Source: DATCVR01 sp036566745 (GTDB taxonomy: Bacteria > Actinomycetota > Actinomycetes > Jiangellales > Jiangellaceae). Taken from it: 55,161 nt of DNA. Below the pieces are notes generated by a model. It searched no databases. It saw only the letters and a program-made list of their open reading frames with translations, and was not told the DNA's origin. This document shows, one piece after another, positions 38,160 through 47,112 of this stretch. The first letter of the stretch is position 1, and every line of letters begins with the position of its first letter. Location: positions 1-55,161 of the forward strand of contig DATCVR010000283.1 of NCBI GenBank assembly GCA_036566745.1. The letters are read 5' to 3'. The position numbers were made by a program, and so were the translations under genes.

Positions 38160-39023
38160 ATGACCACTGCATCGAGGTCGTCGCGACGGAGATCCGTCGA
38201 CGACGAGAGGCCGGCGTCGGCGAACTACCACGCCAACGCCCTGGCCCGTGGGCTGGCGTTGCTCGAGCTGCTCGCCAGCGGCGACGAGCCGTTGACGCTG
38301 ATCGACATCAGCGAGAACACCGGGCTGCCCAAGAGCACCCTGGTGCGACTGCTGAGCGTGCTCAACGAGATGGACTACGTGGTGCGCGTCGACGAGCGCC
38401 CGGCCTACCGGCTCGGTCACAAGGTGCTCCGCCTGTCGAACGCCTACATGTCCTCGCTCGACCTCTCCGTCGTGGCGGAGACGTATCTGGCGCCGCTGGC
38501 GGATCGCACCGGCCAGACCGCCAACCTGGGCATGCTCGACGGCGACCAGGTGATCCACGTGGGCGTGCACGAGCCCGACCGGCCGATCCGGTTCCGGGCC
38601 ACCGCCGGAGCCCGCGACCACTCGTACTGCACCGGCCTGGGCAAGGTGCTGCTGTCCTACGCCGATCCGGCCGAGCTGGACGACCACCTCCCGGCCGAGC
38701 CGTTCCACCGCTACACCGAGCAGACGATCACCACGAGGGACGAGCTGACCCGCGAGCTCAAGCGCATCGTGCGGCGCGGGTACGGCTTCGACGACAACGA
38801 GCGCAGCGTCGGCCTGCGCTGCGTCGCCGTGCCCATCGAGGTCGACGGCGTGTGCCTGGCGGCCGTGAGCGTCTCGGGCCCGTCCGGCGAGTTCGGACCC
38901 GATCGCCAGCAGAGCTACCTCGAGCGTCTTCAGGAGACCGCCGCCGAGCTGGCCGGCGACCCCGACACCGCCGCGGCGCTGCGGATCGTCCACGCATCGC
39001 TGCGCCCCGCACCAGTTCGGTAG
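38160..39023 (+). CDS. IclR-family transcriptional regulator
   Basis: This 287-residue protein starts at ATG 38160 after AAGGGGGAGA. The N-terminal winged helix (ALARGLALLELLASGDEPLTLIDISENTGLPKSTLVRLLSVL) covers about residues 20-85 and the IclR effector domain residues 100-280 (HVGVHEPDRPIRFRATAGARDHSYCTGLGKVLLSY, RCVAVPIEVDGVCLAAVSVSGP). IclR proteins usually control adjacent catabolic operons. It lies in the operon after the deacylase, and its likely target is the oxidoreductase/importer operon. No operator is obvious. Confidence 0.9.
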   Translation: MTTASRSSRRRSVDDERPASANYHANALARGLALLELLASGDEPLTLIDISENTGLPKSTLVRLLSVLNEMDYVVRVDERPAYRLGHKVLRLSNAYMSSLDLSVVAETYLAPLADRTGQTANLGMLDGDQVIHVGVHEPDRPIRFRATAGARDHSYCTGLGKVLLSYADPAELDDHLPAEPFHRYTEQTITTRDELTRELKRIVRRGYGFDDNERSVGLRCVAVPIEVDGVCLAAVSVSGPSGEFGPDRQQSYLERLQETAAELAGDPDTAAALRIVHASLRPAPVR

Positions 39024-39035
39024 GAGGGACCTCCC

Positions 39036-39867
39036 GTGTTCGACGTCCACAGCCACTGCCACCAGCCCGAGCACTGGGGCCCGGAGTGGGATGCCCACTG
39101 GGCGCCGGTGTACGGCCACGACGCCGACCGGTTCTCCCCGGAGGAGTACGACGCCGCCATGAAGGAGGGCGGCGTGAGCGTCGCGGCGGTGTTCGGGCTG
39201 ACCGCGACCGCGGCGGGGGTGGCGACCGAACGAGTACGTCGCGTGGTTCTGCGCGTCCACGTCCACCGAGACGATCGGGTTCATGTCGCTCGACCCCACC
39301 GACGACGACGTCCTCGACCAACTGGCCGACGGCGTGGCGCGTGGGCTGCGGGGGATCAAGCTCTACCCGGTGCTGGCGTTGTTCGACCCGCGTGACGAGC
39401 GGTTCGACCCCTTCTACCGGGCGGCCACCGAGAACGGGCTCGTCCTGCTGTGGCACATGGGCGCCACGCCGAGCCCGGCCGGGTCGCTCATCGTCAGCCA
39501 GCCGCTGGTGATCGACGAGGTGGCCCGCCGCCACCCGGACCTCGTCCAGGTGATGGCCCACATGGGACACCCCTGGCAACGCGAGGCGATGGTGGTGTGC
39601 CGGAAGAACCGCAAGGTGTTCACCGACGTGTCGGCGTCGTGGGCGCGCCCGTTCGACGGCTATCACGCGCTCGTGCGGGCTCAGGAGTGGGCGGTGGTCG
39701 ACAAGCTGCTCTTCGGCTCGGACTTCCCGATCTGGACGCCCGCCCAGGCCGTGGCAGGCCTGCGCGAGATCGCCGCGATGCGCCCGCCGGGGTTGCCGCA
39801 CGTCCAGCAGAGCACCCTCGACTGGCTGCTCGACGGCGACCCGCGCGAGGTGCTCGGGCTGCTGTGA
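39036..39867 (+). pseudogene. Amidohydrolase (TIM-barrel) interrupted by a +1 frameshift
   Basis: GTG 39036 after TAGGAGG opens with MFDVHSHCHQ, carrying the metal HxH motif. The frame is lost at a GGGGG run at 39215-39219 and continues in the next frame, where the region before 39283 reads NEYVAWFCASTSTETIGFMSLDPT and then GIKLYPVLALFDPRDERF, WHMG, VMAHMGHPWQ and FGSDFPIWTP, the remaining amidohydrolase ligands. Removing one G restores an uninterrupted protein of about 277 residues of the amidohydrolase-2 (ACMSD-like) family. It is either a true recent pseudogene or a homopolymer sequencing error. Confidence 0.75.
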
Positions 39868-41454
39868 TCACGGGCCCCAGGTGACCAGGGCACCCGCCGC
39901 GACCGCGGCGTCCGGCGTGGCGGGGGTTGCGGCCAGGGCGTCGTGGTAGGCGGTCCACGCCAGCAGCGCCGACACCGCCACGGCATTGCAGCCGGGCCAC
40001 TCCATGGTCAGCAGCCGGGTGCCGAACCGGGTGTCGTGACCCCAGGTCGACAATGAGCCGCGCCAGTCCTGACCTGTGACGATGGCGTTGGCGGCGGCCG
40101 TGGCCTTGGCCAGGTAGTGGTGCTCGCCGGTGGCCCGGTGCAGGGCGAGCAGCGAGACCAGCCAGTGGCCGGTGTGGACCTCCATCGGCCAGTAGCAGCG
40201 GTACTGCTCGAGCACCATCGGTGTGGGGCACCGGGCCAGCACGGGGGAGTCCTCCGGCCCCCACACCACGAACTGGTCCTCGACGAAGGCGTTGAGGTCC
40301 GCCGCCCGCTCGATCCGGTCCGGCCGGTCGCACTGGTCGGACAGCAGGTAGCGGATGGTCTCGTTGGTGTCCCAGTTCTCGAGGTTCTGCCACGGGTCCA
40401 CCCCCGGGATGTCCTCGTACATGCCCTCCCAGCGGTTGTCGGCCACCGGACCGGCCATCAGCCACGTCTCGGCCCGGTCCTTCGCCGCGGACCAGGTCGG
40501 GCGGGCGTGATCCATGACTCGCGGGTCGTCCAGCCGGCCGAGCAGCGCGAGCAGCCGGATCGGGGTGATCACGGCCGAGGTGTACCCCACGGTCGGCTCG
40601 CCGGTGCGCGGGTCGACCCGGAACGGCCAGGAACCGTCCGGCTCCTGGAGATCGACGAGGACGTCGGCGATGCGCACCGCTCGTGCGAGGTAGCGCTCGT
40701 CGCCGGTGTGGTCGGCCAGCCGCAGCATCGCCTCGCCGACCCGGGCCGCCCGGAACAGCGTGATGCTCTCGCCCTCGATCCAGCCGCCGTACGCGCCGTC
40801 CTGCACCGTCGACGGCGTGAGCCCGCCGCATCGCCAGTCGTCGGGCAGCTGGTGGTCGAGCATCCACTGGCCGTACTGAACCGCCTGGCGGCGGGCCTCC
40901 TCGGCGTGCGGGTGGCCGGGGTGGCGTTCGGCGTAGCCCAGGAAGGCGTGGACGAAGCTCGGGTGGTGCAGCGCCGGGAAACCGAGCTGGGCGCGCAGCC
41001 CGGTAACGCTGTCCTCGAACGCACTCCAGGTGCTGCGCGGCAGGCCCCGTTCGTAGTCGTGGACGTCGTCGCGCGCGTCGCCGAGGAGGTAGCCGACCGC
41101 GCGGTGGATGCCGGCGGCCCAGTCGAGCGGCTCCGGGCGGACGCCGTCGAACCCGGGCACGCGCCAGAACCGCCGATGGCCCCGGACCGCCACCTCACGG
41201 TCGCCGTCGAACCCGCGGATCAGTACGTCGACCAGGCCCATCGGCAGGTGCGCCCAGGCCGGGGCCAGGTCGATGCGCGTCTCGGCGGTCGTCGCGGTCC
41301 ACACCACCCGGTCGCGATCGGCCACGGCCACCTCGAAACGACCTGCCGCCGGTACGTCACGCCACCGCAACACCGGCGGCCCGACGAACCGCGGCGACGC
41401 GGCCGACGGGCCCTCGAAACTGATGACCCGATCCGGCGGAACCCAGTCCGGCAT
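39868..41454 (-). CDS. Alpha/alpha-barrel (six-hairpin glycosidase-like) protein
   Basis: This 528-residue soluble protein has no signal peptide. Residues 1-105 look like a beta-sandwich (a fibronectin-like domain: FEVAVADRDRVVWTATTAETRIDL). Residues of about 150-500 are helical with Trp/Gly-rich turns typical of alpha/alpha toroid enzymes (DGAYGGWIEGESITLFRAARVGEAMLRLADHTGDERYLARAVRIADVLVDLQEPDGSWPF, DNRWEGMYEDIPG). The fold is used by heparinase-, GH88/GH105- and GH127-type enzymes. I cannot assign the activity. It converges with the amidohydrolase and precedes no gene in its own direction. Confidence 0.65.
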   Translation of the reverse strand: MPDWVPPDRVISFEGPSAASPRFVGPPVLRWRDVPAAGRFEVAVADRDRVVWTATTAETRIDLAPAWAHLPMGLVDVLIRGFDGDREVAVRGHRRFWRVPGFDGVRPEPLDWAAGIHRAVGYLLGDARDDVHDYERGLPRSTWSAFEDSVTGLRAQLGFPALHHPSFVHAFLGYAERHPGHPHAEEARRQAVQYGQWMLDHQLPDDWRCGGLTPSTVQDGAYGGWIEGESITLFRAARVGEAMLRLADHTGDERYLARAVRIADVLVDLQEPDGSWPFRVDPRTGEPTVGYTSAVITPIRLLALLGRLDDPRVMDHARPTWSAAKDRAETWLMAGPVADNRWEGMYEDIPGVDPWQNLENWDTNETIRYLLSDQCDRPDRIERAADLNAFVEDQFVVWGPEDSPVLARCPTPMVLEQYRCYWPMEVHTGHWLVSLLALHRATGEHHYLAKATAAANAIVTGQDWRGSLSTWGHDTRFGTRLLTMEWPGCNAVAVSALLAWTAYHDALAATPATPDAAVAAGALVTWGP

Positions 41455-41481
41455 CGTGACGCTCCTCGGTCGAGATCTCGC

Positions 41482-42648
41482 TCAGAAGAAGGTGTCGATC
41501 TGGTCGACGACGGCACCCCTGCTGTCGACGACCGGGATCTGGCGCCACTTGTCGAAGGTGGTGCAGGGGTGGGAGATGCCGAGCTGGACGCGGTCGCCGA
41601 CGTCGAGCTCGGTGTCGGCGCCCACCTCGACGAAGGCGTGCTGGTCGTTGAGGGCACTGACGGTCGCGCTGGTGAACCGCTCGGACTCGCTGCCCCCCCG
41701 GGCCAGGCGACGCAGTGGGATCGGGAGCCCCTGGTCGAAGGAGATGTCGCGCCGTCCGACGTCGAGGAAGGCCCGGGTCGGCTCCGGACGCGAGATCACG
41801 CTGCCCCACACGGTCAGTGCCGCGCGCAACGTGACCGGTGCGTCGGGACCGTCGAGGGGCGAGTTGCGATGGAACATGCCGGAGTCGTGGGTGAGGTAGC
41901 AGCCGCTGCGCAGGATCACGCGGGCCACACCGTCGTCCCACCCGAAGCCCAGCACGTCCGCCACGACGTCGTAGAACATGCTGCCGCCGGCGGACAGGAC
42001 GACCGGCCCGTCGAGGCCGGTGAGCTCGTCCGCCGCCGCACGGATCTCGGTGAGGTAGTCGCGCACGGTCGCCAGCGACGACGGGCTGCGATCGCCGGCC
42101 ACCGCTCCCTCGTACCCGGCCACGCCGGCGAGGCGGACGTGCGGAGACCGCTCGATCTCGGCCCGGACGGCGGCGCGCTGCCCGGCGTCGCGGCAACCGG
42201 TGCGTCCGCCGGGGGCGCCGACTTCGAGCAGGACGTCGACGACGGCTCCCGTGGGCGCCACCGACGACTCGAGGATCGCCACCGCGTCGGGCGAGTCGAC
42301 CCAGGTGCTGAACGAGAACGACGGATCGGCCGCCAGCTGCTCGCCGACCCATGCCGCCTCGCGGGGCTGGACGAGTTCGTTGGCCAGCTGGATCGCGGGC
42401 ACGCCATGTTCGCGCATGACCCTGACCTGCGCGGGGGTCGCTGCCGTGATGCCCGTGGCGCCCGCGTCGAGCTGGCGGCGGAAGAGCGCCGGAGCCATGG
42501 TCGTCTTGCCGTGCGGCTGCAGCTCGACACGGTGGTCGCGACACCAGCCGGCCATGGTGGTCAGGTTGTGGTCGAGGGCCTCCTGCTCGAGGACCGCGAA
42601 CGGTGTCGACAGGTGCTCGTGCAGCTGGCGTGCGGGGCTGGTGGACAC
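41482..42648 (-). CDS. PLP-dependent D-serine/D-threonine deaminase-like enzyme (alanine racemase N-terminal fold)
   Basis: This 388-residue protein carries the PLP Lys48 in QPHGKTTMAP at the start of an alanine racemase-type barrel. VVLSAGGSMFYD, which binds the PLP phosphate, is mid-protein, and ISHPCTTFDKWRQIPVVD near residues 357-374 contains the zinc-binding His/Cys pair of eukaryotic-type D-serine dehydratase (DSD1) and D-threonine aldolase relatives. Such enzymes act on D-amino acids, which fits the nearby N-acyl-D-amino-acid deacylase. ATG 42648 is the first in-frame start. The substrate within this family is inferred. Confidence 0.82.
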   Translation of the reverse strand: MSTSPARQLHEHLSTPFAVLEQEALDHNLTTMAGWCRDHRVELQPHGKTTMAPALFRRQLDAGATGITAATPAQVRVMREHGVPAIQLANELVQPREAAWVGEQLAADPSFSFSTWVDSPDAVAILESSVAPTGAVVDVLLEVGAPGGRTGCRDAGQRAAVRAEIERSPHVRLAGVAGYEGAVAGDRSPSSLATVRDYLTEIRAAADELTGLDGPVVLSAGGSMFYDVVADVLGFGWDDGVARVILRSGCYLTHDSGMFHRNSPLDGPDAPVTLRAALTVWGSVISRPEPTRAFLDVGRRDISFDQGLPIPLRRLARGGSESERFTSATVSALNDQHAFVEVGADTELDVGDRVQLGISHPCTTFDKWRQIPVVDSRGAVVDQIDTFF

Positions 42649-42728
42649 GGGGGTGCTCCGTCCTCGTCGCGGTCATCGGTCGCGTCGCTCATCGAACACC
42701 CTGCGACCGGGCGCCGTGATCACCGGGC

Positions 42729-43574
42729 TCAGCTGACGGGGTGCTGCTCGCGGAGGTTGACAGCGGAGTAGGTGACGTGACGGGTCAGCGGATCGGCCGT
42801 CCTGGCGGCCTCGGTCAGCGGCAGGTGGGAGTGGGTCTCGTTGTAGAGGCGGGTGAACGCCTCGGCGAAGTTCACTCCGGCGACCCGCCCGGCCTCGCCG
42901 TTGTTGGCCTCAACCAGCTTGCGCGCGAACAGCCCGTCGTAGCCCTGGCTGGCGAACTGGTCCATGGCGGCGAGCTTGGTGCCCACCACGTCGGTGATGT
43001 CGACGTAGAGGTCGTTGCGGACCCCGCCGAGGCTGAGGGCGTCGGAGACGAAGACCGGCAGCGAGGTCAGGAACACCTGCCGGATCGGCACCTCGTCGCG
43101 CCCGTCGAGATTGCGCAGATAGCTCGCGGCGCGGGTGAGGCCGGCGAAGGCCATCTGGGTGGCGACGGTGTGTGGGTCGAAGAAGCCGGTGTTCTTGGGG
43201 TGGTCGCAGATGACGATCTCCGGCTGCTCCGCCGCGACCTGCTCGGCGATGCTCTCGACCACGTCCTCGTCGACCGTGGCGTAGGCGTCGTCGTTGTCGA
43301 GCGTGATGAGCTTGCCGATGCCGATGATCTCGGCGGCCCGTTCGAGTTCGCGCTTCTTGTTCACGACGATGTCGTCGAGGCCGGCCGCGGCGATCTCCTC
43401 GTCGGGGTGGTCCTTGCGCCATTCCTCGGCGTACTTGTTCGCGTGGATGCGCCCACCGTGGCTGAGGATGAGCGCGACCACGTCGTCGCCCCGGGCGGCG
43501 TGCCGGGCGAGGGTGCCGCCGCAGTTGGTGATCGTGTCGGCCGGATGGGCATAGATGGTCATGATCTTCGTCAT
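42729..43574 (-). CDS. PIG-L/LmbE-family protein lacking the usual AHPDD catalytic Asp
   Basis: This 281-residue protein starts at ATG 43574 behind GAGGAG. The N-terminal zinc motif reads YAHPADTITNCGGTL (His10, Asp13). In deacetylases such as MshB the motif is AHPDD, where the first Asp is the general base; here that position is Ala12. The other zinc His may be in GFFDPHTVATQMAF. The HxAD form is known from the 4-oxalomesaconate hydratase (GalB) branch of PIG-L, so a hydratase rather than an N-deacetylase is possible. A strong shared promoter element precedes the gene, so it is controlled separately from the TetR gene just upstream. Confidence 0.8.
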   Translation of the reverse strand: MTKIMTIYAHPADTITNCGGTLARHAARGDDVVALILSHGGRIHANKYAEEWRKDHPDEEIAAAGLDDIVVNKKRELERAAEIIGIGKLITLDNDDAYATVDEDVVESIAEQVAAEQPEIVICDHPKNTGFFDPHTVATQMAFAGLTRAASYLRNLDGRDEVPIRQVFLTSLPVFVSDALSLGGVRNDLYVDITDVVGTKLAAMDQFASQGYDGLFARKLVEANNGEAGRVAGVNFAEAFTRLYNETHSHLPLTEAARTADPLTRHVTYSAVNLREQHPVS

Positions 43575-43607
43575 CGGAGGCTCCTCGACGCGGAAACGCT
43601 TGCGAGG

Positions 43608-43636
43608 AGCACATACGAAACGACTTTCCATGTCAA
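43608..43636 (-). promoter_or_regulatory. Promoter with shared 20-bp element upstream of the PIG-L gene
   Basis: Minus-strand TTGACA (43636-43631) continues as TGGAAAGTCGTTTC, an imperfect inverted repeat (GAAA-n-TTTC). A TATGTG -10 candidate sits 15 bp on. The same TTGACATGGAA-plus-dyad arrangement occurs before the GH36 and sialidase genes. It overlaps the 3' end of the TetR gene. Confidence 0.6.
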
Positions 43637-44238
43637 GAGTCGACGGTGGACTCCGGGTCGATCGGGGTGGCCGGGACCACCTGGGCGACGATGCTCGCGA
43701 CGAGGTCGGCCGCGGGCAGATCGGAGAACAGGCCGGGCAGGGTGATCTGCTCGAGGATCAGCCAGTTGAGCGCCAGATAGAGCAGGAGCACGGCGTCGGC
43801 GTCGCCGGGGAGCCCGGCCGCCTCGTGCTGGGCGATGTTGGTGTCGATGTCGCGGCGGACCGTGGCGGTGAGCATGGTGCGCAGCTCAGGCCGGCGCACC
43901 GCCTCCAGGCGCAGCTCGATCAGGGCGAGGAAGCCGGAGCGGAACTCGGTGACGCGGGCGATCGTGCCTTGCAGCAGCTGCGTCACCCGGGCGCGACTGC
44001 GCGGGCCCTCGGTCATGGCGGCGAGGGTGGCGACGTCGGGCTGGAGCCGTTCGAAGAATCGGGCGCCGACCTGGACGAGCAGGTCGTCGCGGCTGGCGAA
44101 GTAGTTCGACGCCGTGCCGGCCGGGACCCGCGCCTCGCCGTCGACGGCTCGGAACGTCAATCCGCGTGAGCCCTCGCGGGCCAGGACCTCGATGGCGGCG
44201 TCCAGCAGCTGGCCGCGTCGTTCCGGGTTGCGCCTCAT
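43633..44238 (-). CDS. TetR-family transcriptional regulator
   Basis: This protein of about 201 residues starts at ATG 44238 after GACAGGAGAG. The N-terminal TetR HTH spans about residues 5-50 (RRGQLLDAAIEVLAREGSRGLTFRAVDGEARVPAGTASNYFASRDDLL), and the helical ligand-binding domain is divergent. It is transcribed divergently from the DHFR-like gene with a dyad between them, so it probably represses that gene and itself. The ligand is unknown. Confidence 0.88.
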   Translation of the reverse strand: MRRNPERRGQLLDAAIEVLAREGSRGLTFRAVDGEARVPAGTASNYFASRDDLLVQVGARFFERLQPDVATLAAMTEGPRSRARVTQLLQGTIARVTEFRSGFLALIELRLEAVRRPELRTMLTATVRRDIDTNIAQHEAAGLPGDADAVLLLYLALNWLILEQITLPGLFSDLPAADLVASIVAQVVPATPIDPESTVDS

Positions 44239-44268
44239 CGCTCTCCTGTCGGCGGTTGACACCACTAC

Positions 44269-44285
44269 AACCATAGTGCATGGTT
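44269..44285. promoter_or_regulatory. Probable TetR operator between the tetR and DHFR-like genes
   Basis: An inverted repeat AACCAT-AGTGC-ATGGTT is flanked by two direct copies of ACCACTAC (44261 and 44289). A TTGACA on the plus strand at 44256-44261 would put the dyad inside the spacer of a promoter for the DHFR-like gene. Confidence 0.5.
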
Positions 44286-44343
44286 CATACCACTACGTTT
44301 GAAGTGAATGTGGGACGTCGCTCCCGTTGTGGAAGGGGATCGG

Positions 44344-44910
44344 ATGCGCAAGCTCATCTACTACGTCGGCATGTCGATCGACGGGTTCATCGCGGCCCCG
44401 GACGGCGATGTCACGTTCTTCCCGGTGACGCCCGACGTCATGACGTTCCTCACCGAGGACTATCCCGAGACTCTGCCGACCCACGTGCGCGACCAGCTCG
44501 GACTCGACGCCGCCAACCACCACTTCGACACCGGCGTGCAGGGCCGGGTCACCTATGAACCGGCGCTGGAGATCGGCATCACCAACCCTTACGCCCACCT
44601 GCGCCAGTACGTGGTGTCCACGAGCCTGGCCGAGAGCCCTGACCCGGCCGTCCGGATCGTGTCCGACCCGGTGGCCACCGTCCGCGAGCTGAAGGCCGAG
44701 GACGGCAAGGATGTCTACCTGATGGGCGGCAGCCGCCTCGCAGGGACGCTCCTTCCGGAGATCGACGGCCTGGTGATCAAGCTGTACCCGGTCGTCGCCG
44801 GTGCAGGGATCCCGCTGTTCACCGCCGAGTTCGCACCCACCGCCTTCGACCTCACCAGCACCCGGACGCTCGAGAGCGGGATGCTCGTCCTCACCTACGA
44901 CCGGGCGTGA
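44344..44910 (+). CDS. Dihydrofolate reductase/RibD C-terminal-like oxidoreductase
   Basis: This 188-residue protein starts at ATG 44344 with GGAAGGGG upstream. It has the DHFR-like fold signatures MRKLIYYVGMSIDGFIAAPDGDV, GRVTYEPALE, KDVYLMGGSRLAGTLLPEIDGLVIKLYPVVAGAGIPLF and a final LTYDRA strand. Members of this family are NADPH-dependent reductases of unsettled substrate, often paired with a TetR gene as here. It converges with the GH36 gene and overlaps its 3' end by 20 bp. Confidence 0.88.
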   Translation: MRKLIYYVGMSIDGFIAAPDGDVTFFPVTPDVMTFLTEDYPETLPTHVRDQLGLDAANHHFDTGVQGRVTYEPALEIGITNPYAHLRQYVVSTSLAESPDPAVRIVSDPVATVRELKAEDGKDVYLMGGSRLAGTLLPEIDGLVIKLYPVVAGAGIPLFTAEFAPTAFDLTSTRTLESGMLVLTYDRA

Positions 44911-47020
44911 CCGTCGCGCCGGCCACCCGCCGGAGGACGACGAGCTCGCTGGCGTAGTCGCCGGTCAGCGGCACCCGGAGCCCGAAGCTCATCAGCAGCG
45001 CCCCGCTGTACCGGGCTCCGGTGCCGGCGTCCTCGTACACCGACTCGGGGTCGAGTCCACGCAGCCGCAGGAGGGCCGTGCGGCGCAGATGGCGCACCGC
45101 TGGCGCGAACGCGAACACCGCTACCTGGGCGCCATCGGCGGCGAGATAGCTCACGGCGGTCAGCTCGGGGTCTCCCGGCGGGGTGAGCCGGCGCAGCGCG
45201 CCGAACTGGACGGTCGCCCGGATCTCCTTGTATCGGGCGACGTGCCCCTCGGCCTCGGTCAGCTCGTCCTCGGACCATGCCGCGAGGTCGCCGCCCACAC
45301 CGAGGATCCCGCACATGGCCGCGTGGAATCGGAACCGCAGCGGGATCGCCCGCCGGGTGAGGTAGGCGGGGGAGTCGGTGACCCAGCACATCATCGTGTG
45401 GGGCGAGTGGGCGTAGGAGTAGCCCTGCTGGATGGAGAGCCGTTCGAGGGCGTCGGTGTTGTCGCTGGGCCAGACCCAGTCGGTGCGGGCCAGGATGCCC
45501 AGGTCGGCCCGGCCGCCTCCGGAGGAGCAGCTCTCGATCCACACGTCCGGATGGGCTTCGCGCACCCGGTCGATCACCTCGTACAGGCCCTCGACGTGTC
45601 CCGGCCAGACCGGCTCGGGGCCGCCGTCGGAGGCCTCGGTGATCGGCCGGTTGAGGTCCCACTTCAGCACGTCGATCTCGGCCGAGTCCAGGAGCGTGTC
45701 GAGTGCCTGGACGAGGTGGTCGCGGACGTCCTGGCGGCTGAGCGCGAGCATGTGGGTCTGCCGGGCGAGGGTGCGGGTGCGGGTAGGCCACTGGTAGATC
45801 CAGTCCGGACGGCTGCGGAAGAGGTCGCTGTCGGGGCTGACCGCCTCGGGCTCCACCCAGACGCCGAACCGCATGCCCAGGCCGTGGACCTCGTCCGCCA
45901 GCGGCGCGAGGCCGTCCGGGAACTTCCGCGGGTCCGGCGTCCAGTCGCCGATGCCGGCGCTCTCGTCGTCCCGGCCGGCGAACCATCCGTCGTCCACCAC
46001 GAACAGCTCGGCGCCGATCCGGGCGGCTCTGCGGGCGAGCTCGACCTGTGAGTCGAGCCGGACGTCGAAGAACGTCGCCTCCCAGCTGTTGTAGAGCACC
46101 GGCCGAAGCTGCCGCGGGCGCGGCACGACGTGGCGGCGCTCGTAGGCGTGCCACCGGTCGGTGAGGTCGTCGTGGCCGGCCGGCGTGTAGATCCCGACCG
46201 TGACCGGAAGCGTCCGTGTCGAGCCGGGCGTGAGCGGCTGGCGGAGGTCGTAGTCGTTGATGCCGGCCGTGACGTGGAGCTGCCCGTCGTAGGCGAGTTC
46301 GGCGGCCAGGCGCCACGATCCGCTCCAGGCGAGCGCGAGGCTCCACACCTCGCCGTGGCCGTCGACCGCGCCGGCGTCCACGGCGAGCCAGGGCTGGGCG
46401 GCGTGCCCGGGGATGCCGCGGCGAGACTCCAGCACCAGCCGGCCAGGGCCCAGCTCGCGCCGGACGACCTGGGTCTCCGCGGCGTACATCCCGGCCAGCC
46501 AGGTGGCGTCCCAGCGTCGTTGCCACGGCAGAGCCCAGCTCGCGGAGTACGCGCGGTCGAGGATGATCGGGGTGTCGCCGTCGTTGACCAGCTCGGCCCA
46601 GCGTTCCAGCGCACCTCCGGCGGGCCGTACCCGGTAGTGGAGCACGACGGTGAACGGGTAGTGCCGGTCGGTGAGGCGCACGGACAGGTGATCGCCCTCG
46701 ATCTCGTGTCCGCCGTAGGCCAGCTCGAGGGCCCGCACGCCGTCGGCGAACTCGACCTTCAGCGCGCTCTCGTCGAACCGGCGGCCGCCGTGGTGGACGA
46801 GCTCCTCGGTGTGGGCCCGCGGGCTGGACCACGTGTTCGAGCCGAACCCGCGGGCATCGTCCGCCAGCAGTGCCGCGACGTCTGACGCGGCGATCGGGCC
46901 GCCCCAGTGCAGGTGGCGCAGGCCGCCGTCGTCGTCGACGGCGAAGGCGTAGCCGAACCCGTCACCGCTGATCAGGAACGCCGCGTGCTCGGACAGGTGG
47001 ACGACGGGGGCTGCCGGCAT
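44891..47020 (-). CDS. GH36 alpha-galactosidase
   Basis: This 709-residue protein lacks a signal peptide and is likely cytoplasmic. The N-terminal 300 residues are the beta-supersandwich (FGYAFAVDDDGGLRHLHWGG). The TIM barrel has NSWEATFFD, FVVDDGWFAGRDDESAGIGDW, the nucleophile Asp in DVLKWDLNRPI near 454, ESCSSGGGRADLGIL and the acid/base Asp in PSDNTDALERL near 520. These are diagnostic for GH36 retaining alpha-galactosidases. ATG 47020 follows CGAGGAG. It probably hydrolyses imported alpha-galactosides, with the epimerase-like gene 90 bp upstream processing the released sugar. Confidence 0.92.
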   Translation of the reverse strand: MPAAPVVHLSEHAAFLISGDGFGYAFAVDDDGGLRHLHWGGPIAASDVAALLADDARGFGSNTWSSPRAHTEELVHHGGRRFDESALKVEFADGVRALELAYGGHEIEGDHLSVRLTDRHYPFTVVLHYRVRPAGGALERWAELVNDGDTPIILDRAYSASWALPWQRRWDATWLAGMYAAETQVVRRELGPGRLVLESRRGIPGHAAQPWLAVDAGAVDGHGEVWSLALAWSGSWRLAAELAYDGQLHVTAGINDYDLRQPLTPGSTRTLPVTVGIYTPAGHDDLTDRWHAYERRHVVPRPRQLRPVLYNSWEATFFDVRLDSQVELARRAARIGAELFVVDDGWFAGRDDESAGIGDWTPDPRKFPDGLAPLADEVHGLGMRFGVWVEPEAVSPDSDLFRSRPDWIYQWPTRTRTLARQTHMLALSRQDVRDHLVQALDTLLDSAEIDVLKWDLNRPITEASDGGPEPVWPGHVEGLYEVIDRVREAHPDVWIESCSSGGGRADLGILARTDWVWPSDNTDALERLSIQQGYSYAHSPHTMMCWVTDSPAYLTRRAIPLRFRFHAAMCGILGVGGDLAAWSEDELTEAEGHVARYKEIRATVQFGALRRLTPPGDPELTAVSYLAADGAQVAVFAFAPAVRHLRRTALLRLRGLDPESVYEDAGTGARYSGALLMSFGLRVPLTGDYASELVVLRRVAGATVTPGRR

Positions 47021-47053
47021 CAGGGCTCCTCGCAGGGCTGGACCTGAGGCATC

Positions 47054-47082
47054 ACTAGACTTGGGACGTCGTTCCATGTCAA
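47054..47082 (-). promoter_or_regulatory. Promoter with shared 20-bp element upstream of the GH36 gene
   Basis: Minus-strand TTGACA (47082-47077) and TCTAGT (47059-47054) are spaced by exactly 17 bp. The spacer starts TGGAACGACGTCCC, a dyad like those at 43616-43636 and 51531-51550. It is the best-formed promoter of the three. Confidence 0.7.
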
Positions 47083-47112
47083 GCGGCGTCTCGCAGCAGG
47101 CGGGCGGCCGGG

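Noticed and set aside
40117..42771. 884-residue plus-strand frame opposite the alpha/alpha-barrel and PLP genes
   Set aside because: It is a shadow of two genes with clear motifs and ribosome sites on the minus strand.
43575..43631. N-terminal extension of the PIG-L gene
   Set aside because: The family starts MTKIMTIYAHP at ATG 43574 with GAGGAG upstream; the extension would run into the promoter element.
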